A stretch of 64,000 nt of DNA from JAHDVS01 sp964370985 (GCA_964370985.1 CAYJLE010000013.1:1-64000), one strand, 5' to 3'. Numbered from the stretch's first letter, positions 34,887 to 43,733 are shown. The notes: generated by a model from the letters alone, not told the origin. Program-made: numbers and translations.

Positions 34887-35956
34887 CGCGGGGTTGCCCG
34901 CCCCGGCTCGACGTCGACGACGAGCGCCGGCGGCGGGGCCTCGTCCGGGAGCGCCGCGCGGGCAGTCGCCGTCACGAGCGCCTGGCACCCCTCCGGGATG
35001 CCGGCGACGAGCGCCGCTCGCCTGCGCGTGTCGAGCTCCGAGAGGACGTCGTCGAGCAGAAGCAACGGCGGCTCCCCACGCAGGCCCCGGACGACCTCCG
35101 CTTCCGCCAGGAGCAGCGCCAGCACCGCCAGGCGCTGCTCCCCCTGCGAGCCGTACAGCCGAAGCTCACGGCCCCCGACGCAGACGGCTATCTCGGCAAG
35201 GTGCGGGCCTGCCCCTGTGACACCGCGCTCGATGTCCGCGGCCAGGCGGCGTTCGAGCTCGGCCGCGGTCGCGGCGGCGGGCTCGTAGCTGGCCGCGAGC
35301 CCGGGCAGGCCGAGCCGCTCCGCACTCTGCTCGAGCGGCCGCGCGAGCGCGGCAGACACCGCGAGCCGGGCCTCGTCGAGCTCCGCCCCGAGCGTCGCGA
35401 GCATTGGCGTCCAGGGCTCCAGCGACTCCCTTCCCGCAAGACCCAGCCGGGTGCGTCTCAGGGCCGCGTTACGCTGCGCAAGGGCGCGCGCGTACTCGCC
35501 GGGGATTGCTGCCCGCGCCGGCAGGATTCGCGCCAGCGATCGATCGAGGTACGTGCGCCGCACGAGCGGGCCGCCCTTGACGACGGCCAGCCGGTCAGGC
35601 GTGAACGCCAGCACCGGCCACTCCCGGCGCAGGCGCTCTGCCCCCTCGAGGGGCGCGCCGTCGAGAAGCGCGTGCTTCGCGCCGCCCGACTCGATCGTCA
35701 CCTCGCACCGAAAGCGGCGGCCGTTCGCACGGGCGCCCTCTGCCACCACGCGCGTCGACGGCGACCCGAACCGGATCCCGCGGGCATCCCGGCGCGTCCG
35801 GAGCGAGGAGCCCTGCGTCGCCACGTGAACCGCATCGAGGAGATTCGTCTTGCCGACGCCGTTGGGGCCGACGACGATCGTCAGGCCCGGGGGCAACTCG
35901 AGGTCGAGCGCCGCGTACGAGCGGAAGTCGCGCGCCGCGATCCTGGTGACCAGCAC
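34883..35956 (-). CDS. recF: DNA replication and repair protein RecF
   Basis: RecF (357 residues) is an SMC-like ATPase that loads RecA at single-strand gaps. Walker A is VVGPNGVGKTNLL near residue 30, the signature YGSQGEQRLAVLALLLAEA lies near 270, and Walker B LLLLDDVLSELD near 300. The start is GTG. The gene lies 41 bases after dnaN. Confidence 0.95.
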   Translation of the reverse strand: MLVTRIAARDFRSYAALDLELPPGLTIVVGPNGVGKTNLLDAVHVATQGSSLRTRRDARGIRFGSPSTRVVAEGARANGRRFRCEVTIESGGAKHALLDGAPLEGAERLRREWPVLAFTPDRLAVVKGGPLVRRTYLDRSLARILPARAAIPGEYARALAQRNAALRRTRLGLAGRESLEPWTPMLATLGAELDEARLAVSAALARPLEQSAERLGLPGLAASYEPAAATAAELERRLAADIERGVTGAGPHLAEIAVCVGGRELRLYGSQGEQRLAVLALLLAEAEVVRGLRGEPPLLLLDDVLSELDTRRRAALVAGIPEGCQALVTATARAALPDEAPPPALVVDVEPGRATPR

Positions 35957-35997
35957 CGGCCGTACCGGGGTGGGCGCCCGCCGGCGCGCGGCGGCCC

Positions 35998-37104
35998 TCA
36001 GCCGGCGAGCCTGATCGGCATGATCAGGTACCAGAAGTCCTCGCCGGCGCCGCTGATCAGACCTGGCCTCAGCGGGCTGATCAGCCTCAGGCGCACCTCC
36101 GCGTCCGCGACGGACTCGAGACCCTCGCGCAGGAAGTCGGGGTTGAAGCCGATCTCGAGCGGCTCCCCGGCGTAGGCGGCCGGCAACGACTCACGGGCCT
36201 CGCCGATGTCCTGGGTCTGCGCCCTCAGGGTCAACTCGCCGTCAGCGAACCGCAGCCGCAGAGGTGAATTGCGCTGCGCCATCACGCTCACGCGTCGGAC
36301 CGCGTCGAGGACCTCCTCCCGGGGCAGTCTGAGCTCGGCCTCGAACGTGTCGGGCCGGAGTTGCTTGTAGTTCGGGAACTGCCCGTCGATCCGCCTCGCT
36401 GTTGCGATCACGCCGTCCACGACGAAAACCACCTGGTTTTCCTGAACACCGACGTCGATGTGCTCGGACGCACAGCCCTGGGCGATCCGGGCGACCTCGG
36501 CGAGCGCCCGGGAAGGCACGATCGCCTCGAGCGCGCTTCCGGCATCCGACGCGAGCGCCGTCTCCTTCACGCTCAGGCGATAGGAGTCCGTCGCGGCCAT
36601 CACGAGCGTCGACCCCTCGATATGGACGAGGATGCCCGTGAGCACGGGGCGCGACTCGTCGCGGGATGCCGCCCTCCCGACCTTTGCGATCGTCTCGAGG
36701 AATGCCTCTCGCTCGACGGCGAGAAGGGTGTCTCGGTCCACCTCGGGAAGTCGCGGGAAGTCGCCGGCACTGTACGTGTGGAGGGTGTACTCCGACGTGG
36801 AGGCCGTGAGCCGCACGACACCGTCTGTTTCCGCATGCTCGAGCGTGATCGTCCCCGGCGGCAAGAGACGCACGATCTCCGTGAGTAGCCGGCCGGGGAC
36901 GACAACCGCTCCTTCCCCCGCGCACTCGGCCGGTACGGATGCCCGGAGCGACATCTCCATGTCCGTTGCCGCAAGCTCCACGCGGTTCCCCGCAGCTCGG
37001 AGGAGGATCCCCGCAAGGATCTGCACGGACGCACGGGACGAGACCGCCCGGCCGACGACCTGGAGGCCCTGGGAGAGATCGTCGCGGGAGCAGGTGATGT
37101 TCAT
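35998..37104 (-). CDS. dnaN: DNA polymerase III beta sliding clamp
   Basis: The 368-residue three-domain clamp starts MNITCSRDDLSQGLQ and ends with the conserved LMPIRLAG tail. The ATG at 37104 is preceded by a TACTAT -10 (37119-37124) within the AT-rich segment between dnaA and dnaN. Longer in-frame starts upstream would run through that non-coding region. Confidence 0.96.
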   Translation of the reverse strand: MNITCSRDDLSQGLQVVGRAVSSRASVQILAGILLRAAGNRVELAATDMEMSLRASVPAECAGEGAVVVPGRLLTEIVRLLPPGTITLEHAETDGVVRLTASTSEYTLHTYSAGDFPRLPEVDRDTLLAVEREAFLETIAKVGRAASRDESRPVLTGILVHIEGSTLVMAATDSYRLSVKETALASDAGSALEAIVPSRALAEVARIAQGCASEHIDVGVQENQVVFVVDGVIATARRIDGQFPNYKQLRPDTFEAELRLPREEVLDAVRRVSVMAQRNSPLRLRFADGELTLRAQTQDIGEARESLPAAYAGEPLEIGFNPDFLREGLESVADAEVRLRLISPLRPGLISGAGEDFWYLIMPIRLAG

Positions 37105-37317
37105 GGCCTCGGAAGGGGATAGTACGGCTATTAGAAAGTACGTACGAAAAGACTTAGAACGTAGTAATAGGCGTGGGGGACCCGGGGAAGACGCGCATTC
37201 GCGGGGCTCCGAGCGGGATCGCGCTGTGGGGAGACGATGGGGAGAACCAGCGGTTGTCCCCGTGCTCCGAACGGCACCCGGCGGGGACCCCCAGGCCACA
37301 CCTCTTCGTCCACACCC
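37105..37317. other. dnaA-dnaN intergenic region, probable DNA-unwinding part of oriC
   Basis: Bases 37119-37170 are about 65% A+T in a very GC-rich genome. They end in TAGTAATAG (37162-37170), which on the opposite strand reads CTATTACTA, a DnaA-trio-like motif. A GC-rich spacer follows, then weak DnaA-box-like sites TTGTCCCCG (37254-37262) and TCGTCCACA (37306-37314). The order boxes, GC spacer, trios, AT-rich DNA matches the B. subtilis unwinding element. Confidence 0.55.
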
Positions 37318-38664
37318 TCACGGTGCCTGCTTGATCCTTGCTGTGAGCTCCTGGACGAGGTTGTACACACCCCTGTCCTCACGGATGAGCTTGGTGATGT
37401 TCGAGGTCGCGTTGATCACCGTGGTGTGATCGCGGCCCCCGAAGTGACCGCCGATCTTCGGCAGGGAGCTGTCGGTGAGCTCGCGGCAGAGATACATCGC
37501 GATATGCCGCGGGTAGACGACGACCCGGGACCGGCGCTGGCCGACGAGCTCCTGCAACGAGATGCTGAAGCGGTGCGAGACGACCTCCTGGATCCGCTCG
37601 ATCGTGATGTTGGGGGGCTCTCCCTGGGGGAAGACGTCTTTCAGGACATCCTGTGCCAACTCGACCGTCATCGGCCGTGCGGTCAGGGAGGAGAACGCGA
37701 CGACGCGCGTCAGTGCCCCTTCGAGCTCGCGGATGTTCGTGGACACGCGGCCCGCGATGAACGTCAGCACCTGGGTGTCGGGGACGTGGATCCTGTCCGT
37801 CGCGACCTTCTTGCGCAGGATCGCGATGCGCGTCTCGAGGTCCGGCGGCTGGATGTCCACGATCAGGCCCCACTCGAAGCGCGAGCGGAGACGCTCCTCG
37901 AGTGTGGCGATGTCGCGGGGAGGCCGATCCGAAGAGAGGATGACCTGCCGTCCGGCCTCGTAGAGCGCGTTGAAGGTGTGGAAGAACTCCTCCTGGATCC
38001 GCTCCTTGTGCTCGAGGAACTGGATGTCGTCGACGAGGAGAACGTCGTAGTGACGATAGCGATGCTTGAAATGCTCGACGCGCTTCTCGCGGATGGAGTT
38101 GATGAAGTCGTTCGTGAGCGTTTCACTCGTCACGTAGCGGGCCGACAGGCGTGGTGAATGGCGGCTGACGTAGCCGACGATCGCCTGAAGAAGATGCGTC
38201 TTGCCGAGGCCCGTGCCGCCGTAGATGAAGAGTGGGTTGTACGCCTTCGCGGGCGCCTCGGCCACCGCAAGAGCGGCGGCGTGGGCGAATCTGTTCGAGG
38301 AGCCGATCACGAACGTGTCGAACGTGTACTTCGGATTGAGGCCCTCGACCCGGGCCGGGGCGGGCGCCTCGGCATCGACCGGGGCGCCGTCGACGGGGAC
38401 GGTGAGGCGCACCGCCCGCTCGGAGCCGACGACGTCGCGGACGCTCGAGCGGATCAGCGAGAGAAAATGTCCCTCGATCCACTCTCGTGTGAAATCGTTG
38501 GGAACCTCGATTACGAGCTCCGACGCGGAGAGCCCACCCGGCCGCACCTGGCCCAGCCAGGTCTCGAACGTCCGCTCGCCGAGAGCGCCGCGGAGGCGCT
38601 CCGAGACGTCGGTCCAGACGTCATTACCAGTCCCTTGCACGGGCCGTTCCACCTCTGCCGACAC
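37318..38664 (-). CDS. dnaA: Chromosomal replication initiator DnaA
   Basis: The 448-residue AAA+ initiator has a short N-terminal DnaB-interaction domain, Walker A YGGTGLGKTHLL, Walker B VDDIQFLEHKE, and the domain IV DNA-binding signature GGHFGGRDHTTVINA. Domain II is short (about 30 residues). The GTG start is preceded by GGAGGA and by an extended -10, TGCTATGAT, 27 bases upstream. Confidence 0.97.
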   Translation of the reverse strand: MSAEVERPVQGTGNDVWTDVSERLRGALGERTFETWLGQVRPGGLSASELVIEVPNDFTREWIEGHFLSLIRSSVRDVVGSERAVRLTVPVDGAPVDAEAPAPARVEGLNPKYTFDTFVIGSSNRFAHAAALAVAEAPAKAYNPLFIYGGTGLGKTHLLQAIVGYVSRHSPRLSARYVTSETLTNDFINSIREKRVEHFKHRYRHYDVLLVDDIQFLEHKERIQEEFFHTFNALYEAGRQVILSSDRPPRDIATLEERLRSRFEWGLIVDIQPPDLETRIAILRKKVATDRIHVPDTQVLTFIAGRVSTNIRELEGALTRVVAFSSLTARPMTVELAQDVLKDVFPQGEPPNITIERIQEVVSHRFSISLQELVGQRRSRVVVYPRHIAMYLCRELTDSSLPKIGGHFGGRDHTTVINATSNITKLIREDRGVYNLVQELTARIKQAP

Positions 38665-38690
38665 GATCCTCCTGGATTCGAGGAAGCGGG

Positions 38691-38696
38691 ATCATA
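38691..38696 (-). promoter_or_regulatory. Extended -10 (TGCTATGAT) of dnaA
   Basis: The minus strand reads TGC-TATGAT, an extended -10. The transcript would start about 20 bases before the dnaA GTG and includes a GGAGGA ribosome site. The DnaA-box cluster begins about 80 bases upstream, suitable for autoregulation. Confidence 0.55.
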
Positions 38697-38895
38697 GCAG
38701 GGGCCCTTCCGCGGCTCAATGCCTCCGCCTGCCGCGCTGAGCAGCGCCGAAACAGGCGTGTTTGCAGCAACTTTGCCTGATCCACAGCGCTCTCCACAGC
38801 TGGGGATAACATGCCTGAGATGCGCGTCGGTGCGGCGTTTGGCTGTGGATTGTCCGGACGCAACTGGATGCGTCGCGGGCGAAGAAGCCCTCCTC

Positions 38896-38901
38896 TATAC
38901 T
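38896..38901 (+). promoter_or_regulatory. -10 element TATACT of rpmH-rnpA operon
   Basis: TATACT lies 31 bases before the rpmH ATG and close to the DnaA-box cluster. It likely drives rpmH through rsmG on the plus strand. Confidence 0.5.
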
Positions 38902-38932
38902 GGGCGCTCGCCCGCACAGCGGCGGCGACGTT

Positions 38933-39067
38933 ATGAAGCGCACCTACCAGCCGAACGTTCGGCGCCGGAAGCGGCGTCACGGATTCAGAGCCCGAATGGC
39001 GACGCGGGCGGGCAGGGCCGTGCTGAAGCGGCGGCGCACGAAGGGCCGCAAGCGCCTCTCCGCCTGA
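38933..39067 (+). CDS. rpmH: 50S ribosomal protein L34
   Basis: This 44-residue, arginine- and lysine-rich protein begins MKRTYQPNVRRRKRRHGF and ends GRKRLSA, the pattern of L34, a small large-subunit protein. It is first in the plus-strand cluster away from the origin. Its small size makes it easy to miss by length filters. Confidence 0.96.
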   Translation: MKRTYQPNVRRRKRRHGFRARMATRAGRAVLKRRRTKGRKRLSA

Positions 39068-39096
39068 GCCGCACAGGGCGCAGCGAGGAACGCCCA

Positions 39097-39462
39097 GTGA
39101 AGCGGAGAAGCCGGCTCTCCCGGTCGCGGGACTTCGATGCCGTGTACCGCCACGGCCGGTCGGTCTCGAGCCGGTACCTCGTCCTGTACTCGTTTCCGCG
39201 CGAGAGCGCGGGCGACCCTCCCCGGCTCGGGCTTGCCGTCTCGAGGAAGGTCGGCGACGCCGTGGCCCGAAACCGGGTCAAGCGCAGCCTGCGCGCGGCG
39301 TTCGACACGCTCTCGGGCGAGGTGGGAGCCGGCTTCGACTACGTGCTCGTCGTCCGTCCGGGTTTCGGGGAGGTCGCGGAGGCGCGGGGCGCGGGGTGGG
39401 TCGCCGAGCAGGTGCGGGAGGTCTTCCGGCAGGCTGCGGGCGCGAGGGCCGACCGCCCGTGA
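39097..39462 (+). CDS. rnpA: Ribonuclease P protein component
   Basis: At 121 residues, this basic protein assists the RNase P RNA in 5' tRNA maturation. It has the DFDAVYRHG opening and the RNR motif AVARNRVKRSLRAAF. The start is GTG at 39097 after GAGGAA. The stop overlaps the yidD GTG. Confidence 0.94.
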   Translation: MKRRSRLSRSRDFDAVYRHGRSVSSRYLVLYSFPRESAGDPPRLGLAVSRKVGDAVARNRVKRSLRAAFDTLSGEVGAGFDYVLVVRPGFGEVAEARGAGWVAEQVREVFRQAAGARADRP

Positions 39463-39719
39463 GACGTATCGCGATCGCCGTCGTCCACGCCTACCGCGCA
39501 ACGGCTGGCCAGTTCACCGGCGGGCGCTGTAAGTACCACCCGTCGTGCTCGCAGTACGCCATCGACGCGATCCGCCTCCACGGCGTCGCCCGCGGAGTGG
39601 CGCTTGCCGGGTGGCGGCTCGCGCGCTGTAACCCGTGGAGCCACGGCGGCGTCGACCGCGCCGAGGACCAGCGGCTGTTTCGGTCCGTACCCGGCCGCAC
39701 CCGGCGGGGGGCGGCGTGA
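39459..39719 (+). CDS. yidD: Membrane protein insertion efficiency factor
   Basis: An 86-residue YidD protein with the family cysteine motif GGRCKYHPSCSQYA and a second cysteine in ARCNPWSHGGVD. It helps insertion of membrane proteins with YidC. GTG overlaps the rnpA stop (GTGA) and its own stop overlaps yidC in the same way. Confidence 0.94.
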   Translation: MRRIAIAVVHAYRATAGQFTGGRCKYHPSCSQYAIDAIRLHGVARGVALAGWRLARCNPWSHGGVDRAEDQRLFRSVPGRTRRGAA

Positions 39720-40582
39720 TCCCGCTCGCAGGCCTCCTGCAGCCGATCGAGGAGCCGCTGAGCCGGATCCTCGAATGGCTGCACGCCTCGATCGGCATCT
39801 CGTGGGCCTGGGCGATCGTCGTCCTGACCGTGATGGTCCGGATCGTGCTCGTGCCGCTGACGATCAAGCAGGTGCGCTCGATGCAGCGCCTCCAGCAGTA
39901 CGCCCCCGAGCTGAAGGCGCTCCAGCAGAAGTACAAGGGCGACAAGCAGCGGCTGAACGAGGAGGTGATGAAGTTCTACCGGGAGAACAAGGTCAACCCG
40001 GCCGCCTCGTGCCTCCCGGTCGTCTTCCAGATCCCGATCTTCATCTCCCTCTTCTACGTCCTGCGGGACTTCGAGAAGGAGGTGTTCCCGCGCTACCCGG
40101 GCTCGAGCCTCGACTTCCTGAACGGCGTCGTGCCGCGGATCACGGACACCGTCAGCGACCACTGGTCGGGCTGGATGCTGCTCGTGATCTACGTGGGCAG
40201 CCAACTCGCGTCCACGCTGCTCATGTCGAACACGATGGACAAGACGCAGCGGCTGCTCTTCCTGCTCATGCCCTTCGCGTTCGTCATCTTCATCATCCGC
40301 TTCCCGGTCGGACTGATGGTCTACTGGGTCACGACGAACCTGTGGACCGCGGGTCAGGGCCTTGTCACGCGCCGCGCCTACCCGCGCACGCCAGTGGCGC
40401 TGCCCAAGCGCACGAGTCGCACCGAGCCCGGCGCCAGGCCGACCGCGAAAGGCGCGAAGCCGACCGCGAAAGGCGCGAAGCCAAAGCCGACCCCGGCCGC
40501 GACCGCCGAAGCCCCCGGCACGGGGCAGCAGCCGCGCCCGGTCCGCCGCCGCAAGAAGCGCAACTCCCGGGCGAGGCGATGA
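39716..40582 (+). CDS. yidC: Membrane protein insertase YidC
   Basis: The 288-residue insertase has five hydrophobic segments, a conserved arginine in the first loop (VMVRIVLVPLTIKQVRSM), and a charged helical loop before residue 90. It lacks the large periplasmic domain of Gram-negative YidC. The C-terminal tail is basic, with two copies of PTAKGAK encoded by a tandem 21-base repeat. GTG overlaps yidD by four bases. Confidence 0.94.
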   Translation: MIPLAGLLQPIEEPLSRILEWLHASIGISWAWAIVVLTVMVRIVLVPLTIKQVRSMQRLQQYAPELKALQQKYKGDKQRLNEEVMKFYRENKVNPAASCLPVVFQIPIFISLFYVLRDFEKEVFPRYPGSSLDFLNGVVPRITDTVSDHWSGWMLLVIYVGSQLASTLLMSNTMDKTQRLLFLLMPFAFVIFIIRFPVGLMVYWVTTNLWTAGQGLVTRRAYPRTPVALPKRTSRTEPGARPTAKGAKPTAKGAKPKPTPAATAEAPGTGQQPRPVRRRKKRNSRARR

Positions 40583-41322
40583 CCGAGCGCGAGGGTTCCG
40601 GCCGTGACGACCCGCCCCCCCCGGTCGACGCGGAGGGGACGGGGGAGACGGTAGGGGAGGCCAAGTGGACCGCGCTGCGCGAGCTCGAGCGGCGCGTCCC
40701 GGGCCTCGACAAGTCCGCGGTCGAGTTCGTCGTGGTCTCGGAGGGGGAGCGAGGCCTGCTGGGCGTCGGCTTCACCCCCGCACGTGTGCTCGCGAGAGCC
40801 CGGGTCGACGCTCCCGCCCCTCCGCCGCCTCCTCCTCCCTCTCCCCGCCCCCGGACCGAGCGCCCAACCGGCTCTCCGGAGGCGGCCCTGCTAGCCGAGC
40901 TGCTCGAGCGGATCCGGGACGCGCTCGGTGTCGACGCGACGGTCGAGGTCCGCGAGGAAGAGGGCACGCTGACCGGAACGTTCCACGGAGCGGACCTCGG
41001 TCTCGTGATCGGGAAGCACGGCCAGACGATCGACGCGATCCAGCAGCTTGCGAGCGCGGCGCTCTCCCGGAGAGCCGGGGAGCGGGTCGACGCGGTCGTC
41101 GACGCAGCCGGCTACCGTGGGCGGCGCAAGGCGACGCTCGAGGGGGTTGCCGACCGAGCGGCCGCCCGGGCGCAGGCGAGCGGCTTTCCGGTCGAGCTCG
41201 AGCCGATGAGCGCGGCAGAGCGCAAGGTCGTCCACCTCCACCTGAGAGACAATCCGGACGTCGTGACCGCGAGCGAGGGCGCCGAGCCGTCGCGATTCGT
41301 GGTCGTTCGCCCGGCGGAGTGA
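40579..41322 (+). CDS. khpB: RNA-binding protein KhpB (Jag/EloR) with KH and R3H domains
   Basis: The 247-residue protein has a Jag-N domain (residues 25-70), a proline-rich linker, a KH domain with VIGKHGQTIDAIQ, and an R3H domain (MSAAERKVVHLHLRDN). It binds RNA and influences cell-wall elongation in relatives. The ATG overlaps yidC (ATGA) and the stop overlaps rsmG (GTGA). Confidence 0.92.
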   Translation: MTEREGSGRDDPPPPVDAEGTGETVGEAKWTALRELERRVPGLDKSAVEFVVVSEGERGLLGVGFTPARVLARARVDAPAPPPPPPPSPRPRTERPTGSPEAALLAELLERIRDALGVDATVEVREEEGTLTGTFHGADLGLVIGKHGQTIDAIQQLASAALSRRAGERVDAVVDAAGYRGRRKATLEGVADRAAARAQASGFPVELEPMSAAERKVVHLHLRDNPDVVTASEGAEPSRFVVVRPAE

Positions 41323-41933
41323 GCCTGGATCCCCGACTCGCGCGGTGGCTCGAAGAGCTCGTCGCGACACCGGGCCTGACCGCGGTCGCGGACCTCGCGG
41401 AGGCGCGCAGGGTGCACGTGGACGACGCTCTGGTCGCCCTCGACCTCGTGCGCGAAGGGCCGGTCGTCGATGTCGGCCCCGGAGGAGGCTCCCCCGGGCT
41501 GCCGCTGGCCGCCGCGCGCCCGGACATCGAGTTCACCCTGCTCGAGGCGTCGAGGCGCCGCTGCGCGTTCCTCGAGCGCGTCGCCACGTGCTTTCCCAAC
41601 GTCCGGGTCGTCCGGGGCCGGGCCGAGGAGCATGGACGAGCGGAGGGCCGGGACCGGTACGCGGTGGCGCTGGCCCGCGCGCTCGCGCCGCCGGCCGTGG
41701 CGGCCGAGTGGTGCCTGCCGCTCGTGCGACCCGGGGGTCGCTGCATCCTCTATGTGGGCGCGGAGGCGCCGGGTGTCGCCGCCGCTGCCGCCGCGCTGGG
41801 CGCCTCCCTGGCGGAGACGCGCCGGGTGGAGGGCAGCGAGGGCAAGCGGCTGCTCGTCCTCGAGAAGCACGACCCGACGCCCGAGCGGTTCCCACGGCGA
41901 CCCGGGGTCGCGAGAAGACGTCCACTCGGCTGA
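41319..41933 (+). CDS. rsmG: 16S rRNA (guanine527-N7)-methyltransferase
   Basis: RsmG (GidB) is a class I SAM methyltransferase of 204 residues. The SAM-binding motif VVDVGPGGGSPGLPLA and the ARALAPP segment are visible. The GTG start overlaps the khpB stop. Neither mnmG nor mnmE is nearby, as usual in actinobacteria. Confidence 0.93.
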   Translation: MSLDPRLARWLEELVATPGLTAVADLAEARRVHVDDALVALDLVREGPVVDVGPGGGSPGLPLAAARPDIEFTLLEASRRRCAFLERVATCFPNVRVVRGRAEEHGRAEGRDRYAVALARALAPPAVAAEWCLPLVRPGGRCILYVGAEAPGVAAAAAALGASLAETRRVEGSEGKRLLVLEKHDPTPERFPRRPGVARRRPLG

Positions 41934-41934
41934 C

Positions 41935-41940
41935 TAGAGT
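41935..41940 (+). promoter_or_regulatory. -10 element TAGAGT for parA, leaderless
   Basis: TAGAGT starts one base after the rsmG stop (TGAC-TAGAGT) and ends 7 bases before the parA ATG. No ribosome-binding site lies between, so parAB is probably expressed as leaderless mRNA. Confidence 0.5.
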
Positions 41941-41947
41941 GGCCGGT

Positions 41948-42703
41948 ATGACCGGCGGGGTGTACGCGGTGGCGAACCAGAAGGGCGGCGTCGGCAAGAC
42001 GACGACCGCGGTCAACCTCGCGGCCTGCCTCGCCGAGGCCGGCGAGCGAACGCTCGTCGTCGACCTCGACCCCCAGGCGAACGCGACCTCCGGGCTCGGC
42101 CAGCGGGCGAACGGCACCTCGACCTACGACCTGCTCGACGGCGCCCCGCTCGACGCCGTCGTCCGCGAGACCGGGTTTCGAAACCTCGATCTCGTGCCGT
42201 CGCGACCGGATCTCGCGGGCGTCGCGGTCGAGCTCGCCCAGCGCGGCGGCGGCGAGACGTACCTCAAGCGGTCGCTTCGCGACGCTCACCACCGCTACGC
42301 GTTCGTGTTTCTGGACTGCCCGCCCTCCCTGGGCCCGCTCACGGTCAACGCGCTCGCAGCCGCCGACCGGGTGATCGTTCCCGTCCAGTGCGAGTACTAC
42401 GCGCTCGAGGGGCTCGCGCAGCTGCTCCGCTCGATCGAGCTCGTCCGGGCGCGGCTGAACCCGCGCCTCGCGATCGCAGGCATGCTGCTGACGATGTCCG
42501 ACGGCCGCACGCGCCTCGCGGCCGACGTGGCAGCCCAGGTCCGTCAGGCGTTCGGCGACCTCGTGTTCGACGCCGTGGTGCCCCGGAGCGTGCGGCTCGC
42601 CGAGGCTCCGAGCCACGGGCTGCCGATCACCGCCTACGACGCTTCCTCGGCCGGCGCCGACGCGTACTACCGCGCCGCCGGCGAGCTTGTGGAGCGCCGA
42701 TGA
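41948..42703 (+). CDS. parA: Chromosome partitioning ATPase ParA (Soj)
   Basis: The 251-residue deviant-Walker ATPase has QKGGVGKTTTAVNLAA at the N-terminus, the switch VVDLDPQANAT, and FVFLDCPPSLGPL. It forms a nucleoid gradient that pulls ParB-bound origins apart. The ATG at 41948 is the first codon after the promoter; parB overlaps by ATGA. Confidence 0.95.
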   Translation: MTGGVYAVANQKGGVGKTTTAVNLAACLAEAGERTLVVDLDPQANATSGLGQRANGTSTYDLLDGAPLDAVVRETGFRNLDLVPSRPDLAGVAVELAQRGGGETYLKRSLRDAHHRYAFVFLDCPPSLGPLTVNALAAADRVIVPVQCEYYALEGLAQLLRSIELVRARLNPRLAIAGMLLTMSDGRTRLAADVAAQVRQAFGDLVFDAVVPRSVRLAEAPSHGLPITAYDASSAGADAYYRAAGELVERR

Positions 42704-43581
42704 TCGAGCCGGCCGCCAGCCGCAGGCGCGGGCTCGGTCGCGGGCTCGAGCTGCTGATCGGGCCGGGCCCGGCCGCGGACGAGCTCGTGCAGATCCCGGT
42801 TGGCTCGATCCGCCCGAACCGCCGCCAGCCTCGCCGCCGCTTCGACGGTGAGGCGGTGTCGGAGCTCGCCGAGTCGGTACGCGTGCAGGGCGTGATCCAG
42901 CCGGTGCTCGTGCGGGCGGACGCCGACGGCGCGTACGAGCTGATCGCCGGCGAGCGCCGCTGGCGCGCCGCCCGCCTGGCGGGCCTTCCGACCATCCCGG
43001 CCGTCGTGCGGGAGGCCGACGACCGCGACGCTCTCCTGCTCGCGCTCGTCGAGAACGTCGCGCGCGAGAACCTGTCTCCGGTCGAGGAGTCGCGGGCCTA
43101 CGCCGCGCTGATGGACGAGTTCGATCTCTCGCTCGGCGATGTGGCCGAACGGGTCGGACGCTCCAAGCCCTCGGTCTCCAACCGCCTGCGCCTGCTCGAG
43201 CTGCCCGAGGACGTGCTCGCGCTCGTCGAGCGCGGACAGCTGAGCGAGGGCCACGCCCGCGCGATCCTCGCCGTTCCGGATCACGAGCACCGCCGCGAGC
43301 TGGCGCGCAGGATCGTCCGCCAGGGCCTCTCCGTCCGCTCCGCCGAGCGGGCGGCCCGCTGGGCCGGTGCCCGGACGCGCCCGAGACGCGCCTCTGGTGC
43401 GCCCGTCGATCCCGCGCTCGCCGACCGCGCCAGGGTCGCGCTCGGGCGGGTCACCGGCGCCGACGTCCGAGTCGCCGCGGGCCGCCTCGAGATCGCGTTC
43501 GACGACGAGATCCGCCTCGAGGAGATCGTCGAGGCGCTGGAGCGGGTCGGCCAGTTGCTCGCCGCCGACGGCGCGAGCTGA
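42700..43581 (+). CDS. parB: Chromosome partitioning protein ParB (CTPase)
   Basis: ParB (293 residues) binds parS and slides on DNA as a CTP clamp. It has the Box II motif GERRWRAARLAG for CTP binding, Box I ARENLSPVEESRAYA, and a helix-turn-helix GDVAERVGRSKPSVSNRLRLLELP. The C-terminal dimer domain is short but present. No canonical parS was found in the window; one degenerate candidate lies at 57.2 kb. Confidence 0.95.
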   Translation: MIEPAASRRRGLGRGLELLIGPGPAADELVQIPVGSIRPNRRQPRRRFDGEAVSELAESVRVQGVIQPVLVRADADGAYELIAGERRWRAARLAGLPTIPAVVREADDRDALLLALVENVARENLSPVEESRAYAALMDEFDLSLGDVAERVGRSKPSVSNRLRLLELPEDVLALVERGQLSEGHARAILAVPDHEHRRELARRIVRQGLSVRSAERAARWAGARTRPRRASGAPVDPALADRARVALGRVTGADVRVAAGRLEIAFDDEIRLEEIVEALERVGQLLAADGAS

Positions 43582-43585
43582 CGGC

Positions 43586-43591
43586 TACAAT
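43586..43591 (+). promoter_or_regulatory. -10 element TACAAT of tRNA-Ile
   Basis: TACAAT begins 5 bases after the parB stop and ends 11 bases before the tRNA, a normal distance for a tRNA promoter start a few bases upstream of the mature end. Confidence 0.6.
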
Positions 43592-43602
43592 CGCGCTCGC
43601 TC

Positions 43603-43676
<74 letters not shown>

Positions 43677-43733
43677 TCTCGACGCGCGCGGGGAGGCGCC
43701 GACCGGTCGCGAGGAGGCGCGCCGGGGCGCTGC

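Larger units (their letters stand above)
38665..38932. other. dnaA-rpmH intergenic region with DnaA-box cluster, candidate oriC
   Basis: Four DnaA-box-like sequences fall within 75 bases: TGATCCACA (38778-38786) and CTCTCCACA (38790-38798) on the plus strand, TTATCCCCA (38801-38809) and CAATCCACA (38844-38852) on the minus strand. The dnaA promoter TATGAT (38691-38696, minus) and rpmH promoter TATACT (38896-38901, plus) flank them. Gene orientation switches here, as expected at an origin. Confidence 0.65.

Noticed and set aside
40433..40490. Tandem repeat in the yidC 3' end as a mobile or regulatory element
   Set aside because: It is two in-frame copies of a 21-base unit encoding a basic tail, common drift in YidC C-termini.
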